Below are positions 8,720 through 24,938 of a DNA stretch of 64,000 nucleotides, one piece after another. Numbering within the stretch: the first letter of the stretch is position 1; each line of letters starts with the position of its first letter. The stretch covers positions 5,530,001 through 5,594,000 of the forward strand of contig JBBCGH010000001.1 in assembly GCA_037200445.1 (NCBI GenBank). The letters run 5' to 3'. This stretch comes from Alphaproteobacteria bacterium. GTDB taxonomy: Bacteria; Pseudomonadota; Alphaproteobacteria; Rhizobiales; Xanthobacteraceae. The notes below the pieces were generated by a model. The model searched no databases. It was not told the origin of the DNA and saw only the letters and a program-made list of their open reading frames with translations. Position numbers and translations under genes: made by a program.

Positions 8720-9790
8720 ATGGAGTTTGGCTACTTCACGCTGAGCGACAATCACTACGCGGACAACACGCGCTCGCCGAACCAGTTCGTCGCGGACATC
8801 ACCGACGAGGCTCTCTACGCCGATGGGCTCGGCATGCACTCGGCCTGGATCGGCGAGCATCATTTCAACTCGCTCGGCGTGCTTTCCTGCCCCGACCTGG
8901 TGCTTTCCTATGTGGCGGCTCGCACGACCCGCATCCGGCTGGCGCCCGCCGTAACGGTACTGCCGCTGCACCACCCGATCCGCGTTGCCGAGCAGTGGGC
9001 GACGCTCGATCTGTTGAGCAACGGGCGCGTCGATTTCGCTGCTGGGCGCGGTTACGACCGCCGCGAGTACCTGCCATTTCACGTTTCGTTCGAGGAGAAC
9101 CAGTCGATCTTCGACGAGGGGCTCGAGCTCGTGCGCAAGCTCTGGTCCGCCGAAGACCGGATCACGCACAAGGGCAAGCATTATTCCTTCGAGGATGTGC
9201 GCATCACGCCGAAGCCGGTGCAGAAGCCGATCCCGACCTATGTGGGTTCGTTCTCGAAACCTTCGATCGAGCTTGCCGCACGGCTGTCGTGCGGGCTGAT
9301 CGTCGCCCCATTCGCAGCCGCGATGAGCTTCGGCGGATTGAAACAGGTCGCCGACCTCTACCACGAAAGCTGCGTCAAGTTCGGCACGAAGCCGGGAAGG
9401 CTGATGTGCAGCTATTTTACGCACTTCGCGGATGACAAGGCGCAAGAGGATGCGCAGCGGGCCCGCCAGATCCGCTATTATCGCGAATGCGTCATCCCGT
9501 CGTTTCCGGGCGACCCCAAGACGGCGCCGCCGAGCTATCGCTATTTCATCGACATGGTGGCGCGGCTGCAGAACGTGAAGCCCGAAGACCTGACCGAGAA
9601 TTCAGTGTTGCTCGGCTCGTCCGTGCGCATCACCGAAATCCTGAAAAAGGTGGAGGCGGCGGGATTCGACGAGGTGATCCTGTATTTCAATGTCGGCCTG
9701 AAGCCGCACGCCCAGGTGAAGGACGAGATGGCGCGCTTCATGACCGAGGTCGCTCCGCAGTTCAAAGGCAAGCACCGCGAGGCGGCCTGA
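8720..9790 (+). CDS. LLM-class (luciferase-like) flavin-dependent oxidoreductase
   Basis: A 356-residue TIM-barrel protein of the bacterial luciferase-like monooxygenase family. It starts EFGYFTLSDNHY and has SAWIGEHHFN (the EHH motif near the flavin site), TTRIRLAPAVTVLPLHHPIRVAEQWATLDLLSNGR and FAAGRGYDRREYLPF. These enzymes use reduced FMN or F420 supplied by a partner to oxidise small organic substrates. The ribosome site GAGGGAGAGGGG precedes the ATG. It sits between the binding-protein gene and the permease genes of the same importer, so it probably acts on the imported compound. The flavin reductase at 25.9 kb is a possible but distant reductant partner. Confidence 0.9.
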   Translation: MEFGYFTLSDNHYADNTRSPNQFVADITDEALYADGLGMHSAWIGEHHFNSLGVLSCPDLVLSYVAARTTRIRLAPAVTVLPLHHPIRVAEQWATLDLLSNGRVDFAAGRGYDRREYLPFHVSFEENQSIFDEGLELVRKLWSAEDRITHKGKHYSFEDVRITPKPVQKPIPTYVGSFSKPSIELAARLSCGLIVAPFAAAMSFGGLKQVADLYHESCVKFGTKPGRLMCSYFTHFADDKAQEDAQRARQIRYYRECVIPSFPGDPKTAPPSYRYFIDMVARLQNVKPEDLTENSVLLGSSVRITEILKKVEAAGFDEVILYFNVGLKPHAQVKDEMARFMTEVAPQFKGKHREAA

Positions 9791-9866
9791 AGCGGGGCAG
9801 CGCCGCTCTGGACGCGCCGCACCCAGGCACTTAGGGTCCGATTTCGCCTCAAGGGGAACGGGCGGA

Positions 9867-10784
9867 ATGCTCTATTTCATCGAGCAGTGCCTTAACGGCC
9901 TGCAGATCGGCATGCTGCTGTTTCTGCTCGCCGCGGGGCTGACGCTGATCTTCGGCATCATGAACCTGGTCAACCTGGCGCACGGCTCGCTTTACATGCT
10001 GGGCGCCTATTTCGCCGCGACCTTCGCGGCCTGGACCGGGAGTTTCCTCGCCGCAGTCGTGCTGACCATCGCGGCAACGCTCATCGTCGGGATGGCGGTG
10101 GAAATCATCGCGATGCGCCGCCTCTATGGGCGTGATCATCTCGATCATGTGCTGGGCACGTTCGGGCTGATCCTGTTCTTCAATGAGGCGGTGCGGCTGA
10201 TCTGGGGGCCGGCCGGCATGAACCTTTCGCTGCCAATGTGGCTCAACACGGCCGTGCAGGTCATCCCGGGCATCTATTATCCGGCCTACCGGCTCGCGAT
10301 CATCGTGGTCGCGCTGGCGGTCGCGGTGTTTCTCTACGCGCTCGTCATGCGGACGCGCATCGGCATGCTGATCCGCGCCGGCGCGTCCGACCGCGAGATG
10401 GTCGGCGCGCTCGGCGTCAACATCAAGCTCCTCTCCACACTGATCTTCGGCATTGGCGCGGCGCTCGCAGGGCTTGCCGGCCTGATGCAGGCGCCGATCC
10501 TCACCGCGCAGATCGGCATGGGCGAGAATATCCTGATCGTGACGTTCGTCGTCATCATCATCGGCGGCATTGGCTCGATCCGCGGCGCCTTCATTGCGTC
10601 GATCTTCGTCGGCCTGACTGACACCATCGGCCGCGCGTTCCTGCCCGACCTGCTCAAGCTCGTGCTGAGCCCCGCCGGTGCCTCGACCGCGGGCCCTGCC
10701 CTCTCGTCGATGCTGATCTACCTGGTGATGGCCGTGATCCTGATCGTGCGGCCCGAGGGCCTGTTCCCGGCGTCGAGCAAATGA
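9867..10784 (+). CDS. livH: Branched-chain amino-acid-type ABC transporter permease, LivH family
   Basis: A 305-residue, multi-spanning inner-membrane protein. It begins MLYFIEQCLNGLQIGMLLFL and contains GLTLIFGIMNLVNLAHGSLYMLGAY, the LivH signature, and the EAA-like loop RAGASDREMVGALGVN. It forms the import channel with the LivM partner downstream, whose ATG overlaps its stop by 4 nt (ATGA). A purine-rich AAGGGGAAC lies before the start. The substrate is set by the binding protein encoded upstream. Confidence 0.94.
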   Translation: MLYFIEQCLNGLQIGMLLFLLAAGLTLIFGIMNLVNLAHGSLYMLGAYFAATFAAWTGSFLAAVVLTIAATLIVGMAVEIIAMRRLYGRDHLDHVLGTFGLILFFNEAVRLIWGPAGMNLSLPMWLNTAVQVIPGIYYPAYRLAIIVVALAVAVFLYALVMRTRIGMLIRAGASDREMVGALGVNIKLLSTLIFGIGAALAGLAGLMQAPILTAQIGMGENILIVTFVVIIIGGIGSIRGAFIASIFVGLTDTIGRAFLPDLLKLVLSPAGASTAGPALSSMLIYLVMAVILIVRPEGLFPASSK

Positions 10785-11716
10785 CCCGCGACCCGCGCAT
10801 CGCCCTGATCGCCGCGCTGCTCCTCTTCCTCGCGCTGCTGCCGGTCTATGTCATGGCCGGCGGCAACAACTTCCTGCTGATCCTGTTCACCCGCATCATC
10901 GTCCTCGCGCTCGCCGCGACCAGCCTGAACCTCATCCTCGGCTATGGCGGTATGGTGAGCTTCGGCCACGCGGTCTACCTCGGAATCGGCGGCTACGTGG
11001 TGGGCATTCTCGCCAAGGAAGGCGTCAACGCCGGCGTCGTGCAGTGGCCGTTTGCGCTGATCGTCTCAGCATTGTTCGCCCTCGTCATCGGCGCGATGTC
11101 GCTGCGCACTCGCGGCGTGTATTTCATCATGATCACGCTCGCGTTTTCGCAGATGCTCTACTACGTCGCGGTGAGCCTGGACCGCTATGGCGCTGACGAT
11201 GGCTTGACGATCTACCGGCGCAGCCAGTTCGGTCCGTTCAATCTCTCGAACAAGATCGTCTTTTACTACGTGTGCCTCACGCTGCTGCTCGCGGTCATCT
11301 TTCTGGTGGCGCGGCTGGTCAATTCGCGCTTCGGCATGGTGATCCGCGGCGCCACCTCGAATGAGCGGCGCATGCGCGCGATCGGATTTCCGGTGTTCCG
11401 CTATCGGCTGGTGTGTTTCGTCATCGCCGGAACGCTGTGCGGGCTTGCCGGCGTGCTGCTTGCCAATCACACCGATTTCGTCAGCCCCGCGATGATGCAT
11501 TGGACGCGCTCCGGCGACCTCATCGTGATGGTGGTGCTGGGCGGCATGGGCTCGGCCTTCGGTCCGCTGATCGGCGCCGTCGTGCTGCTCGTTCTCGAAG
11601 AGGCGCTCTCCGGAATCACCGAATACTGGCAGATCATTCTCGGTCCGCTGCTGCTGCTGATCGTGCTGTTCGCACGCGGCGGCATCGTGGGCCTGCTGCG
11701 GCCGCGCCATGTCTGA
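10781..11716 (+). CDS. livM: Branched-chain amino-acid-type ABC transporter permease, LivM family
   Basis: A 311-residue inner-membrane permease with TSLNLILGYGGMVSFGHAVYLGIGGY, the LivM counterpart of the LivH signature, and the ATPase-contact loop VIRGATSNERRMRAIGFPVFRYR. It has eight or more hydrophobic segments. Translation is coupled to livH (4-nt overlap) and to the ATPase gene livG (8-nt overlap), showing one polycistronic unit. No unusual residues were noted. Confidence 0.94.
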   Translation: MTRDPRIALIAALLLFLALLPVYVMAGGNNFLLILFTRIIVLALAATSLNLILGYGGMVSFGHAVYLGIGGYVVGILAKEGVNAGVVQWPFALIVSALFALVIGAMSLRTRGVYFIMITLAFSQMLYYVAVSLDRYGADDGLTIYRRSQFGPFNLSNKIVFYYVCLTLLLAVIFLVARLVNSRFGMVIRGATSNERRMRAIGFPVFRYRLVCFVIAGTLCGLAGVLLANHTDFVSPAMMHWTRSGDLIVMVVLGGMGSAFGPLIGAVVLLVLEEALSGITEYWQIILGPLLLLIVLFARGGIVGLLRPRHV

Positions 11717-12476
11717 GCCGCTCCTCCAGGTCGAGGGATTGACCAAGCGCTTCGGCGGCATCGTCGCGTCGGACGATGTGACGTTGTCGATCCCGCCGGG
11801 CGAATTGCACGCGATCATCGGCCCGAACGGCGCCGGCAAGACCACGCTGATCGGGCAACTCACCGGCGAGCTTTCCTCGCAGTCGGGCACGATCCGCTTC
11901 GCCGGACACGACATCACCACATTGCCCGCCTGGCAGCGTAGCCTGCGCGGGCTCGCGCGTTCGTTCCAGATCACGTCGCTGTTCCTGGATTTCACCGCGC
12001 TCGACAATGTGGCGCTCGCCGTGCAGGCGCATGCCGGGCATTCGTTCCACTTCTGGCGCGATGTGCGCCAGGAGACGGAATTGCGCGAGCCGGCGCGCGC
12101 AGCGCTCGAGCGCGTCGGCCTCGGCGGGCGCGCCGATGCCCTTGTCGCCAACATGAGCCATGGCGAGCACCGCCAACTCGAGATCGCGATGGCGCTCGCC
12201 ACCAAGCCGCGCATGCTGCTGCTCGACGAGCCAATGGCCGGCATGGGCACCGACGAATCCGCCCGCATGGTCAAGCTGCTGCGGGAACTGAAGCAGGAGC
12301 TGACCATCCTGCTGATCGAGCACGACATGGACGCGGTATTTGCGCTGGCGGACAAGATTTCAGTGCTGGTGTACGGCCGGATCATCGCGTCGGGAGAACC
12401 GGCCGCGATACGCGCCAACGCTGACGTGCGCCGGGCGTATCTCGGCGAGCAGCAGGCGGTGGCGCTCAATGGCTGA
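11709..12476 (+). CDS. livG: ABC transporter ATP-binding protein, LivG family
   Basis: A 255-residue ATPase. Walker A is GPNGAGKTT (about 38-46) and Walker B is MLLLDEPMAGMG, followed by the H-loop LLIEHDMDAVF. The signature stretch is NMSHGEHRQLEIAMALA, where the usual LSGGQ reads MSHGE, as is usual for LivG proteins. It energises import together with LivF. The start overlaps livM by 8 nt. Confidence 0.94.
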   Translation: MSEPLLQVEGLTKRFGGIVASDDVTLSIPPGELHAIIGPNGAGKTTLIGQLTGELSSQSGTIRFAGHDITTLPAWQRSLRGLARSFQITSLFLDFTALDNVALAVQAHAGHSFHFWRDVRQETELREPARAALERVGLGGRADALVANMSHGEHRQLEIAMALATKPRMLLLDEPMAGMGTDESARMVKLLRELKQELTILLIEHDMDAVFALADKISVLVYGRIIASGEPAAIRANADVRRAYLGEQQAVALNG

Positions 12477-13173
12477 CCCGCTGCTCGAGCTCGCGAACGT
12501 CGAGACCGCATACGGGCGGAGCCAGGTGCTGTTCGGGGTTTCGTTTGCGATCGCCGCGGGACAGATGGTCACCCTGATGGGCCGCAACGGCATGGGCAAG
12601 ACCACGACCGTGCGCTCCATCATGGGGCTGACGCCGGCGCGCTCCGGCTCGATCCGGTTCAACGGCGTGGAGATCGCGGCGCTTGCGCCCTATCGTATCG
12701 CCCAGCGCGGCATCGGCCTTGTGCCTGAAGGGCGCCGCATCTTTCCCAATCTCACGGTGCGCGAAAACCTGCTCGCGACCGCCACCGCGAAGCCGGACGG
12801 CTGGACGCTCGATAAGGTGCACACGCTGTTTCCGCGCCTCGCCGAGCGTGGCGGCAGCGGCGGCAGCCAGCTCTCTGGCGGCGAGCAGCAGATGCTCGCC
12901 ATCGCGCGTGCGCTGATGACCAATCCGCGGCTGCTCATCCTCGATGAGGCAACCGAGGGCCTCGCGCCGCTGGTCCGGGCCGAGATTTGGGACTGCCTGA
13001 CGCGCCTCAAACAGGCCGGCCAGTCCATCCTGGTCATCGACAAGAACGTCGAGGCGCTGATCCGCATCGCCGACCATCACCACCTGATCGAGCGCGGCCG
13101 CATTGTCTGGAGCGGCACCTCGCAGGAGCTCGGCCGCGCCCCGGAGCTGCAGCATCGCTACCTCGGCGTCTGA
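12469..13173 (+). CDS. livF: ABC transporter ATP-binding protein, LivF family
   Basis: A 234-residue ATPase with Walker [10 protein letters not shown], signature [15 protein letters not shown] and Walker [14 protein letters not shown] (the LivF-typical E-A-T-E-G form), then VIDKNVEAL. The ATG chosen starts [20 protein letters not shown]. An open frame extends 5' into livG but has no family similarity. The 8-nt overlap with livG mirrors the livM/livG junction. It is the last gene of the importer operon. Confidence 0.94.
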   Translation: MADPLLELANVETAYGRSQVLFGVSFAIAAGQMVTLMGRNGMGKTTTVRSIMGLTPARSGSIRFNGVEIAALAPYRIAQRGIGLVPEGRRIFPNLTVRENLLATATAKPDGWTLDKVHTLFPRLAERGGSGGSQLSGGEQQMLAIARALMTNPRLLILDEATEGLAPLVRAEIWDCLTRLKQAGQSILVIDKNVEALIRIADHHHLIERGRIVWSGTSQELGRAPELQHRYLGV

Positions 13174-13174
13174 T

Positions 13175-13190
13175 GTTCCGGCATCGGAAC
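13175..13190 (+). terminator. Short inverted repeat directly after livF, weak terminator candidate
   Basis: GTTCCG-GCAT-CGGAAC is a perfect 6-bp stem with a 4-base loop, starting 2 nt after the livF stop and followed by an A/T-rich AAATCATT rather than a T run. It may end the transport operon or act as a protein-binding palindrome. The next 228 bases before the giant kinase gene hold no other clear element. Confidence 0.3.
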
Positions 13191-13418
13191 AAATCATTGC
13201 GCCGATCAAAATATTCCTCGGAAACCTCGGAACGTTTTGCGGACCCGCCGCATTGGGACACCGTTACGTCGGAGTGTGCGGGCTATCGGGCACGGCGTTC
13301 GATCTGGGGCTGGCCGACATTGCGGTCGACCGGCTCAGGTTTGGGCTTAGCCTTACCCAATTGCCTGATATTTCAACGTGTTAGCGGGAGCGCGACGGCG
13401 CTCGTCGGGAGACGCAAC

Positions 13419-19708
<6,290 letters not shown>

Positions 19709-19709
<1 letters not shown>

Positions 19710-21589
19710 TGGCCAGCCGTCTCATGAAGCAGGCCGACAAGGTCAACATCCTGCTGGTCGACGACCAGCCCGGCAAGCTGCTCACCTATGAGGTGATCCT
19801 GCGCGAGCTTGGCGAGAACCTGATCAAGGCCTCGTCGGGCAAGGAGGCGCTGGAACAGCTTCTCAAGAACGAGATCGCGGTCGTCCTGATGGACGTCAGC
19901 ATGCCGGAGCTCGATGGCTTCCAGCTTGCCGCGATGATCCGCGAGCATCCGCGTTTCCAGAAGATCGCGATGATCTTCGTCTCGGCGATCCACCTGGCCG
20001 AGATCGACCATCTGCGCGGCTACGAGATGGGTGCGGTCGATTACGTGCCCGTGCCCGTGGTGCCTGAGGTGCTGCGCGCCAAGGTGCGCGTGTTCGCGGA
20101 TCTCTATCGCAAGAATCGCCAGCTGGAGCGGCTCAACGCCGAGCTCGAGGAGCGCGTCTTGGCACGCACCGCCGAGCTGCAAGCCTCGACGCAACGGCTC
20201 TTGCAAAGCGAGCAGCGCCGCAGCCTGGCGCTTGCCGCCGGCAGCATGGGCTCTTGGGACTGGGATCTTTCGACCAATAGGATTGTCTGGGACGAGGGTC
20301 AGCACGCGATCTACGGCGTCGAGCCGGGGGCATTCGCGGTCACGCCCGCGAACTTCAAGGTGCTGATCTTGCCCGAGGACTGGGAGCGGCTGCAGGTCGG
20401 GATGGATGCGCTGCTACGTGACGGCCAGCCACATCAAGCCGAATATCGCATTCGCCGGCCCAGCGGCGAGATTCGCTGGTGTGCCAGCACGGCCGCTGCG
20501 AGTCAGGACGAAACCGGCAAGGTCGTTCGCATCAGCGGCGTCACCATGGACATCACCGAGCGCAAGGAGGCCGAGGAGCGTCAGGCGCTGCTCGCGCGCG
20601 AGGTGGATCACCGCGCCAAGAACGCGATGGCGATCGTGCAGTCGATCGTGCGGCTGACCAAGGCGGAGAGCATTTCGGAATACGCCAACGTGATCGAGGG
20701 GCGCATCAAGGCGCTGTCGCGCGCGCACGCGCTTCTCTCCGATTCGCGCTGGCAGGGCGCCGAGATGGCGAAGCTCGTCGAGGAGGAGCTTGCCCCCTAC
20801 CGGTCAGGCCATGCCGACAGGATCCGTATCTCTGGACCGAAGATCGTCCTGGAGCCGACCACGGCCCAGACGCTGGCACTTGCGCTCCACGAATTGAGCA
20901 CCAACGCGGTCAAATATGGGGCGCTGTCGCAGGCCGCGGGCCGGCTCGAACTCCATTGGGACGCTCATCCTCACGAAATCGTTGTCACATGGTGCGAGAG
21001 CGGCGGGCCAACGGTTCACAAGCCGCGCCAGACCGGTTTCGGCGCCAAGATCATCACCAGCAGCATCGAGCGGCAGCTCGAAGGCAAGGTTTCGTTCAAC
21101 TGGCTGCCGGAGGGGTTGTTCTGCGAGCTGCGCGCGCCGCGCCGTCAATCCGCCGAATCCGCCTCCGACACCGTGGTGAGTCTCCCGGCCGGCTCGTCAT
21201 CCAAGAAACTTCCATCCGAGCGCATCCTGATCGTCGAGGACGAAGCGCTGGTGGCGATGATCCTCGAGGACCAGCTCGCAGACCTCGGCATCAGCGTCGC
21301 GGCTACGTGCGCGAGCGTGCCCGACGCAATGCGGGCGATCGAGGACAATCCGCCCCAGGCCGCGATCCTCGACGTCAATCTGCGCGGCCAGCTTGTCTAC
21401 CCTGTGGCCGACCGCCTGCTCGACCGGGGGATCCCGTTCGTGTTCGTGACCGGCTACGGGCGCGAGAGCATCGACCGGCGCTATTCGTTCGTCAAAGTTC
21501 TGGAAAAGCCGGTGGAGCGCCAGGCGCTCGAAGGCTTGTTTGCCTCAGCCCCGGAACTGTCGAGCGCTGCCCCCGTCGCGCAAGTCTAA
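19709..21589 (+). CDS. REC-PAS-HWE histidine kinase-REC hybrid sensor
   Basis: A 626-residue cytoplasmic protein. It has an N-terminal receiver (ILLVDDQPGKLLTYEVIL, acceptor in VVLMDVSMPELDG), a linker coiled coil (about 135-165), a PAS/PAC domain (about 175-285, ending ISGVTMDITERKEAEE) and an HWE-type kinase domain. The kinase has phospho-His H301 in REVDHRAKNAMAIVQSIVR, the N box HELSTNAVKYGAL and the WCESGGP element that names the family. A C-terminal receiver follows (ILIVEDEALVAMILEDQL, acceptor in AAILDVNLRG). HWE kinases are abundant in Hyphomicrobiales and often feed the general stress response. The ATG overlaps the stop of the giant kinase by one base. Its N-terminal receiver could accept phosphate from that kinase. 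Confidence 0.92.
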
Positions 21590-21803
21590 GAGTCCTTCGT
21601 CGATTCCACGGCAGGCGCGTCGTTGCGCCTGCCTGATCTTGCCGCGCCCAAGGATCGGTCAGATTGCCTCGATGCCACTGCGGCGTGCCGATACGATGCG
21701 ATCGGGTGTCAGGTTTTGGGCACTTCGCCGCAACTTGTGAGGCCGCCGACACTTGCGATAGGCTTTCGGCCATATGCCGGGCAGCACCACGGGGAGCCTT
21801 TTC

Positions 21804-22643
21804 ATGAAGCGACACGCGTTCTCGCTCGCAGCCGCATCGCTGCTTGCAACCTCGACCTTGTGTGCCCAGGAGGCCCCTCCTCTGAAAACAGCCGTGGACG
21901 GCACGTTCGCGCCGCACGCGATGCCCAAGCTCGGCGGCGGCTATGAGGGCTTCAACATCGATCTCGCCGAAGAGATCGGCAAGCGCATGAAGCGCAAGGT
22001 CGTGATCGAGGCCACGCAATTCTCGGGCCTCGTGCCCGGGCTCCAGGCCGGCACCTACGACTTCCTCGCCGCGCCGACCACCGTGACCAAAGAGCGCGCC
22101 GACAACATGCTGTTCACCGAAGGGTACCTCAACACGGACTTCCAGTTCCTGATCAAGAAGGGCGCGCCGAAGGTCGAGAAGCTCGAAGACCTCAAAGGCA
22201 AGATCGTATCGGTGAACAAGGGCTCGGCCTATGATTCATGGGCGCGCGACCTCGAGGGCAAGATCGGCTGGAAGGTGGAAAGCTTCGGCACGCAGACCGA
22301 CGCCGTGCAGGCGGTGCTCGCCGGCCGCGCCGATGCCAACGTTGCCGGCAACACCGTCATCGCCTGGGCGGTGAAGAACAATCCGCAGCTCGAACTCTCC
22401 TATCTACACTCGACCGGGCTCGTCTGGGGCGCGCCGCTGCGCAAGGACTCGGGCGAGTTGCGCAAGCAGATCGAGAACGCGATCGAATGCATGAAGCTCG
22501 ACGGCACCATCGCGAAAATGCACGAGAAATGGTTCGGCGTGAAACCCGCGCCCGGCTCCGCGGCGGTCACCGTGTATCCGGGTTACGGCGTACCTGAGAT
22601 GGCCGGCTACGACCCGACGCCGCACACGCCGCAGTGTAATTGA
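21804..22643 (+). CDS. Polar amino-acid-type ABC transporter substrate-binding protein (SBP_bac_3)
   Basis: A 279-residue periplasmic binding protein. The ATG follows GGGGAGCC and gives a Sec signal (MKRHAFSLAAASLLATSTLCA). The mature part has KTAVDGTFAPHAMPKLGGGYEGFNIDLAEEIGKRM, the family-3 motif, and DFLAAPTTVTKERADNMLFTEGY. A C-terminal Cys (PHTPQCN) may pair with the Cys in AIECMKLDGTI. It is the first gene of an SBP-ATPase-permease-permease operon. The upstream 214 bases carry no clear promoter match. Confidence 0.92.
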   Translation: MKRHAFSLAAASLLATSTLCAQEAPPLKTAVDGTFAPHAMPKLGGGYEGFNIDLAEEIGKRMKRKVVIEATQFSGLVPGLQAGTYDFLAAPTTVTKERADNMLFTEGYLNTDFQFLIKKGAPKVEKLEDLKGKIVSVNKGSAYDSWARDLEGKIGWKVESFGTQTDAVQAVLAGRADANVAGNTVIAWAVKNNPQLELSYLHSTGLVWGAPLRKDSGELRKQIENAIECMKLDGTIAKMHEKWFGVKPAPGSAAVTVYPGYGVPEMAGYDPTPHTPQCN

Positions 22644-22649
22644 CGCACG

Positions 22650-23396
22650 ATGGCGCCCGAACGGCCGCCGATCCTTCAGGTCCGCGGCCTGCGCAAATCG
22701 TTCGGCCCCACCGAGGTATTGCGCGGCATCGATCTCACCGTGGCGCCGCAGGAGCTGGTGTTCATCATCGGGCCGTCCGGCTCGGGCAAGAGCACGCTGT
22801 TGCGTTGCTGCAACCGGCTCGAAGAGCCGACCGCGGGCGTCATCATGCTCGACGGCGTCGATCTGATGGCGCGCGCGACCGACATCAACGCGATGCGCCG
22901 CAAGATCGGGATGGTGTTCCAGTCCTTCAACCTCTACCCGCACATGACGGTGCTCGGCAACGTGACACTCGCGCTGCGTAAGGTGGTGGGTAAATCGCGT
23001 GCCGATGCGGATGCTGCCGGCATCGCGGCGTTGGAGCGCGTCGGACTGTCCGCCAAGGCGAAGTCCTATCCGAGTGAGCTTTCCGGCGGCCAACAACAGC
23101 GTGTCGCGATCGCGCGTGCGCTGGCGCTGGAACCGAGCGTCATGCTGTTCGACGAGCCGACGTCGGCGCTCGATCCCGAGCTCGTCGGCAGCGTGCTCGC
23201 CGTGATGCGCGAATTGAAGGCGGCCGGCATGACCATGCTCGTGGTGAGCCACGAGATGCGCTTTGCCCGCGATGCGGCCGACCGGGTGATCTTCATGGAT
23301 CATGGGCTGATCGTCGAGGAAGGCCCGCCTGCGCAGATGTTCGGTGCGCCGAAGGAAGCGCGGGCGAAAGCCTTCATCGCGGAGCTGACGCGGTGA
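22650..23396 (+). CDS. Amino-acid ABC transporter ATP-binding protein (GlnQ type)
   Basis: A 248-residue ATPase with Walker [10 protein letters not shown], signature [16 protein letters not shown], Walker [17 protein letters not shown] and H-loop [10 protein letters not shown], the exact pattern of GlnQ/GltL proteins. The ATG is 6 nt after the binding-protein stop. It powers the two permeases encoded downstream. Its stop overlaps the first permease start by 4 nt. Confidence 0.94.
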   Translation: MAPERPPILQVRGLRKSFGPTEVLRGIDLTVAPQELVFIIGPSGSGKSTLLRCCNRLEEPTAGVIMLDGVDLMARATDINAMRRKIGMVFQSFNLYPHMTVLGNVTLALRKVVGKSRADADAAGIAALERVGLSAKAKSYPSELSGGQQQRVAIARALALEPSVMLFDEPTSALDPELVGSVLAVMRELKAAGMTMLVVSHEMRFARDAADRVIFMDHGLIVEEGPPAQMFGAPKEARAKAFIAELTR

Positions 23397-24067
23397 ATGC
23401 CTTTCTCGAAACCTTCTTCAAGCCGAACCTGATCGCGCAATACCTGCCGTCGATCCTGAAGGGCGTCGTCGTCACAATCGAGATCGCCGTCGCGGTCGTG
23501 GTCTGCGGCCTGCTGCTTGGGCTCCTGCTCGCCGTGATCCGTTCGTTTCAGATCAAGCCGGTCAACGCGCTGATCGTCATCTTCGTCGACATGCTCCGGG
23601 CGCTGCCGCCACTGGTCATCGTGCTGATCGTCTATTTCGGCTTGCCCAATGTCGGGATCATCATCCCGTCCTACGCGGTATTGTGGTTGGTGCTGACCCT
23701 CGTGCTCGCCGCGTTCGCGGAGGAGATCTTCTGGGCCGGAATCCTCTCCGTGCCGAAGGGCCAGTGGGAGGCGGCGCGTTCGACCGGCCTCACCTTTCTC
23801 GGAACCCTCGCCTGGATCGTGCTGCCGCAGGCGATCCGCCTCACCGTTCCGCCCATCACCAACCGCACCGTCGCGATCACCAAGAACACCGCGCTCGGCA
23901 TGGTCATCGGCGTGCCGGAAATCCTCAACCAGGCAACGAGCGCGCAATCGTTCTCCGGCAACGCCACGCCGCTGATGATGGGTGCGATCGCCTACGTGAT
24001 CCTGTTCATCCCGGTGGTGGCACTCGGCCGCTTCCTCGAAACGCGCTTTGCGTGGCGGAGAAGCTAA
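23393..24067 (+). CDS. Amino-acid ABC transporter permease (HisM/GlnP type), first subunit
   Basis: A 224-residue inner-membrane protein with five predicted spans. The EAA loop reads [23 protein letters not shown], and the usual VVLPQAIR motif appears as [16 protein letters not shown]. It starts with GTG, overlapping the ATPase stop (GTGA). It pairs with the permease at 24112. Confidence 0.92.
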   Translation: MNAFLETFFKPNLIAQYLPSILKGVVVTIEIAVAVVVCGLLLGLLLAVIRSFQIKPVNALIVIFVDMLRALPPLVIVLIVYFGLPNVGIIIPSYAVLWLVLTLVLAAFAEEIFWAGILSVPKGQWEAARSTGLTFLGTLAWIVLPQAIRLTVPPITNRTVAITKNTALGMVIGVPEILNQATSAQSFSGNATPLMMGAIAYVILFIPVVALGRFLETRFAWRRS

Positions 24068-24111
24068 TGCGCGCCCACGCACCTGCAAAGCAGCGGCGGG
24101 GGCGCGCCTAG

Positions 24112-24777
24112 ATGGACGCGCTGATCCAGCAGTTCTTCAACCTCGATATCATGTCGCGTGCGCTGCCGCTGGTGCTGCAAGGGCTGTGGCAAACCGTGCT
24201 GCTGTGCCTGATCGTCATCCCGCTCGGGCTCGTTGGAGGCTTGCTGTTCGCGCTGGTCTCGCTCGCCCGTTCGCGCACCGTCCGCTACGCCATGATCGTC
24301 GCAATCGACTTTTTTCGCGCGGTCCCGCCGCTGGTGCTGCTGATCTTCGTCTACTCGGGCCTGCCGTTTGCCGGCATCCGGCTCTCCCCGCTCACCGCCG
24401 TCGCGGTCGCGTTCTTTCTCAACACGTCGAGCTACTACGGCGAGATCTACCGCGCCGGGATCGAGAGCGTCGGCCGCGGCCAGTGGGATGCGGCGCGCTC
24501 GACCGGGCTCAACGCCTTCCACACCCTCGCGTCCGTGATCCTGCCGCAGGCGGTGCGCAACGTGCTGCCCGACCTCGTCTCGAACACCGTGGAGGTCGTG
24601 AAGCTCACCTCCATCGCAAGCGTCGTGGCGCTGCCGGAGCTCCTCTATTCGGCCGACATGGCTCGCTCGATCACCTTCAACGCATCGCCGATCGTGCTTG
24701 CGGCGGCGATCTATCTCGTGATGTTGTGGCCGGTGGTCCGGCTGATCAGCCTGCTCGAACGTAGGATGGCGTCATGA
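24112..24777 (+). CDS. Amino-acid ABC transporter permease (HisM/GlnP type), second subunit
   Basis: A 221-residue inner-membrane protein with the EAA loop EIYRAGIESVGRGQWDAARSTGL and SVILPQAVRNVLPDLVSNTVE. It is homologous to the preceding permease, and the two probably form a heterodimeric channel. A 44-nt gap separates them. It ends the importer operon. A palindromic repeat lies between it and the following hydrolase gene. Confidence 0.92.
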   Translation: MDALIQQFFNLDIMSRALPLVLQGLWQTVLLCLIVIPLGLVGGLLFALVSLARSRTVRYAMIVAIDFFRAVPPLVLLIFVYSGLPFAGIRLSPLTAVAVAFFLNTSSYYGEIYRAGIESVGRGQWDAARSTGLNAFHTLASVILPQAVRNVLPDLVSNTVEVVKLTSIASVVALPELLYSADMARSITFNASPIVLAAAIYLVMLWPVVRLISLLERRMAS

Positions 24778-24786
24778 TCTCATTTG

Positions 24787-24928
24787 TCGTCGTCCCCGCG
24801 AAAGCGAGGACCCAGTAAACACCGGATGAGAGCCCTTGCTTCCCAATCCGCCTCAATGACTACTGGATGCCTCGCCGGAGTTCATCATCGGGCCGGCCTT
24901 CGGCCGGACCCGTTGGCGGGGCATGACG
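24787..24928. repeat. Intergenic palindromic repeat element
   Basis: The stretch opens CGTCCCCGCGAAAGCGAGG followed by ACCCAGTA and closes with TACTGGATGCC ... GGCGGGGCATGACG, so the ends are roughly inverted. An inner hairpin GGCCGGCC-TT-CGGCCGG lies near 24891-24907. This form resembles the short interspersed palindromes found in Bradyrhizobium and Rhodopseudomonas intergenic regions. It separates the importer operon from the N-carbamoyl hydrolase gene and may form a transcript hairpin. Confidence 0.55.
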
Positions 24929-24938
24929 GAGAGAATTG

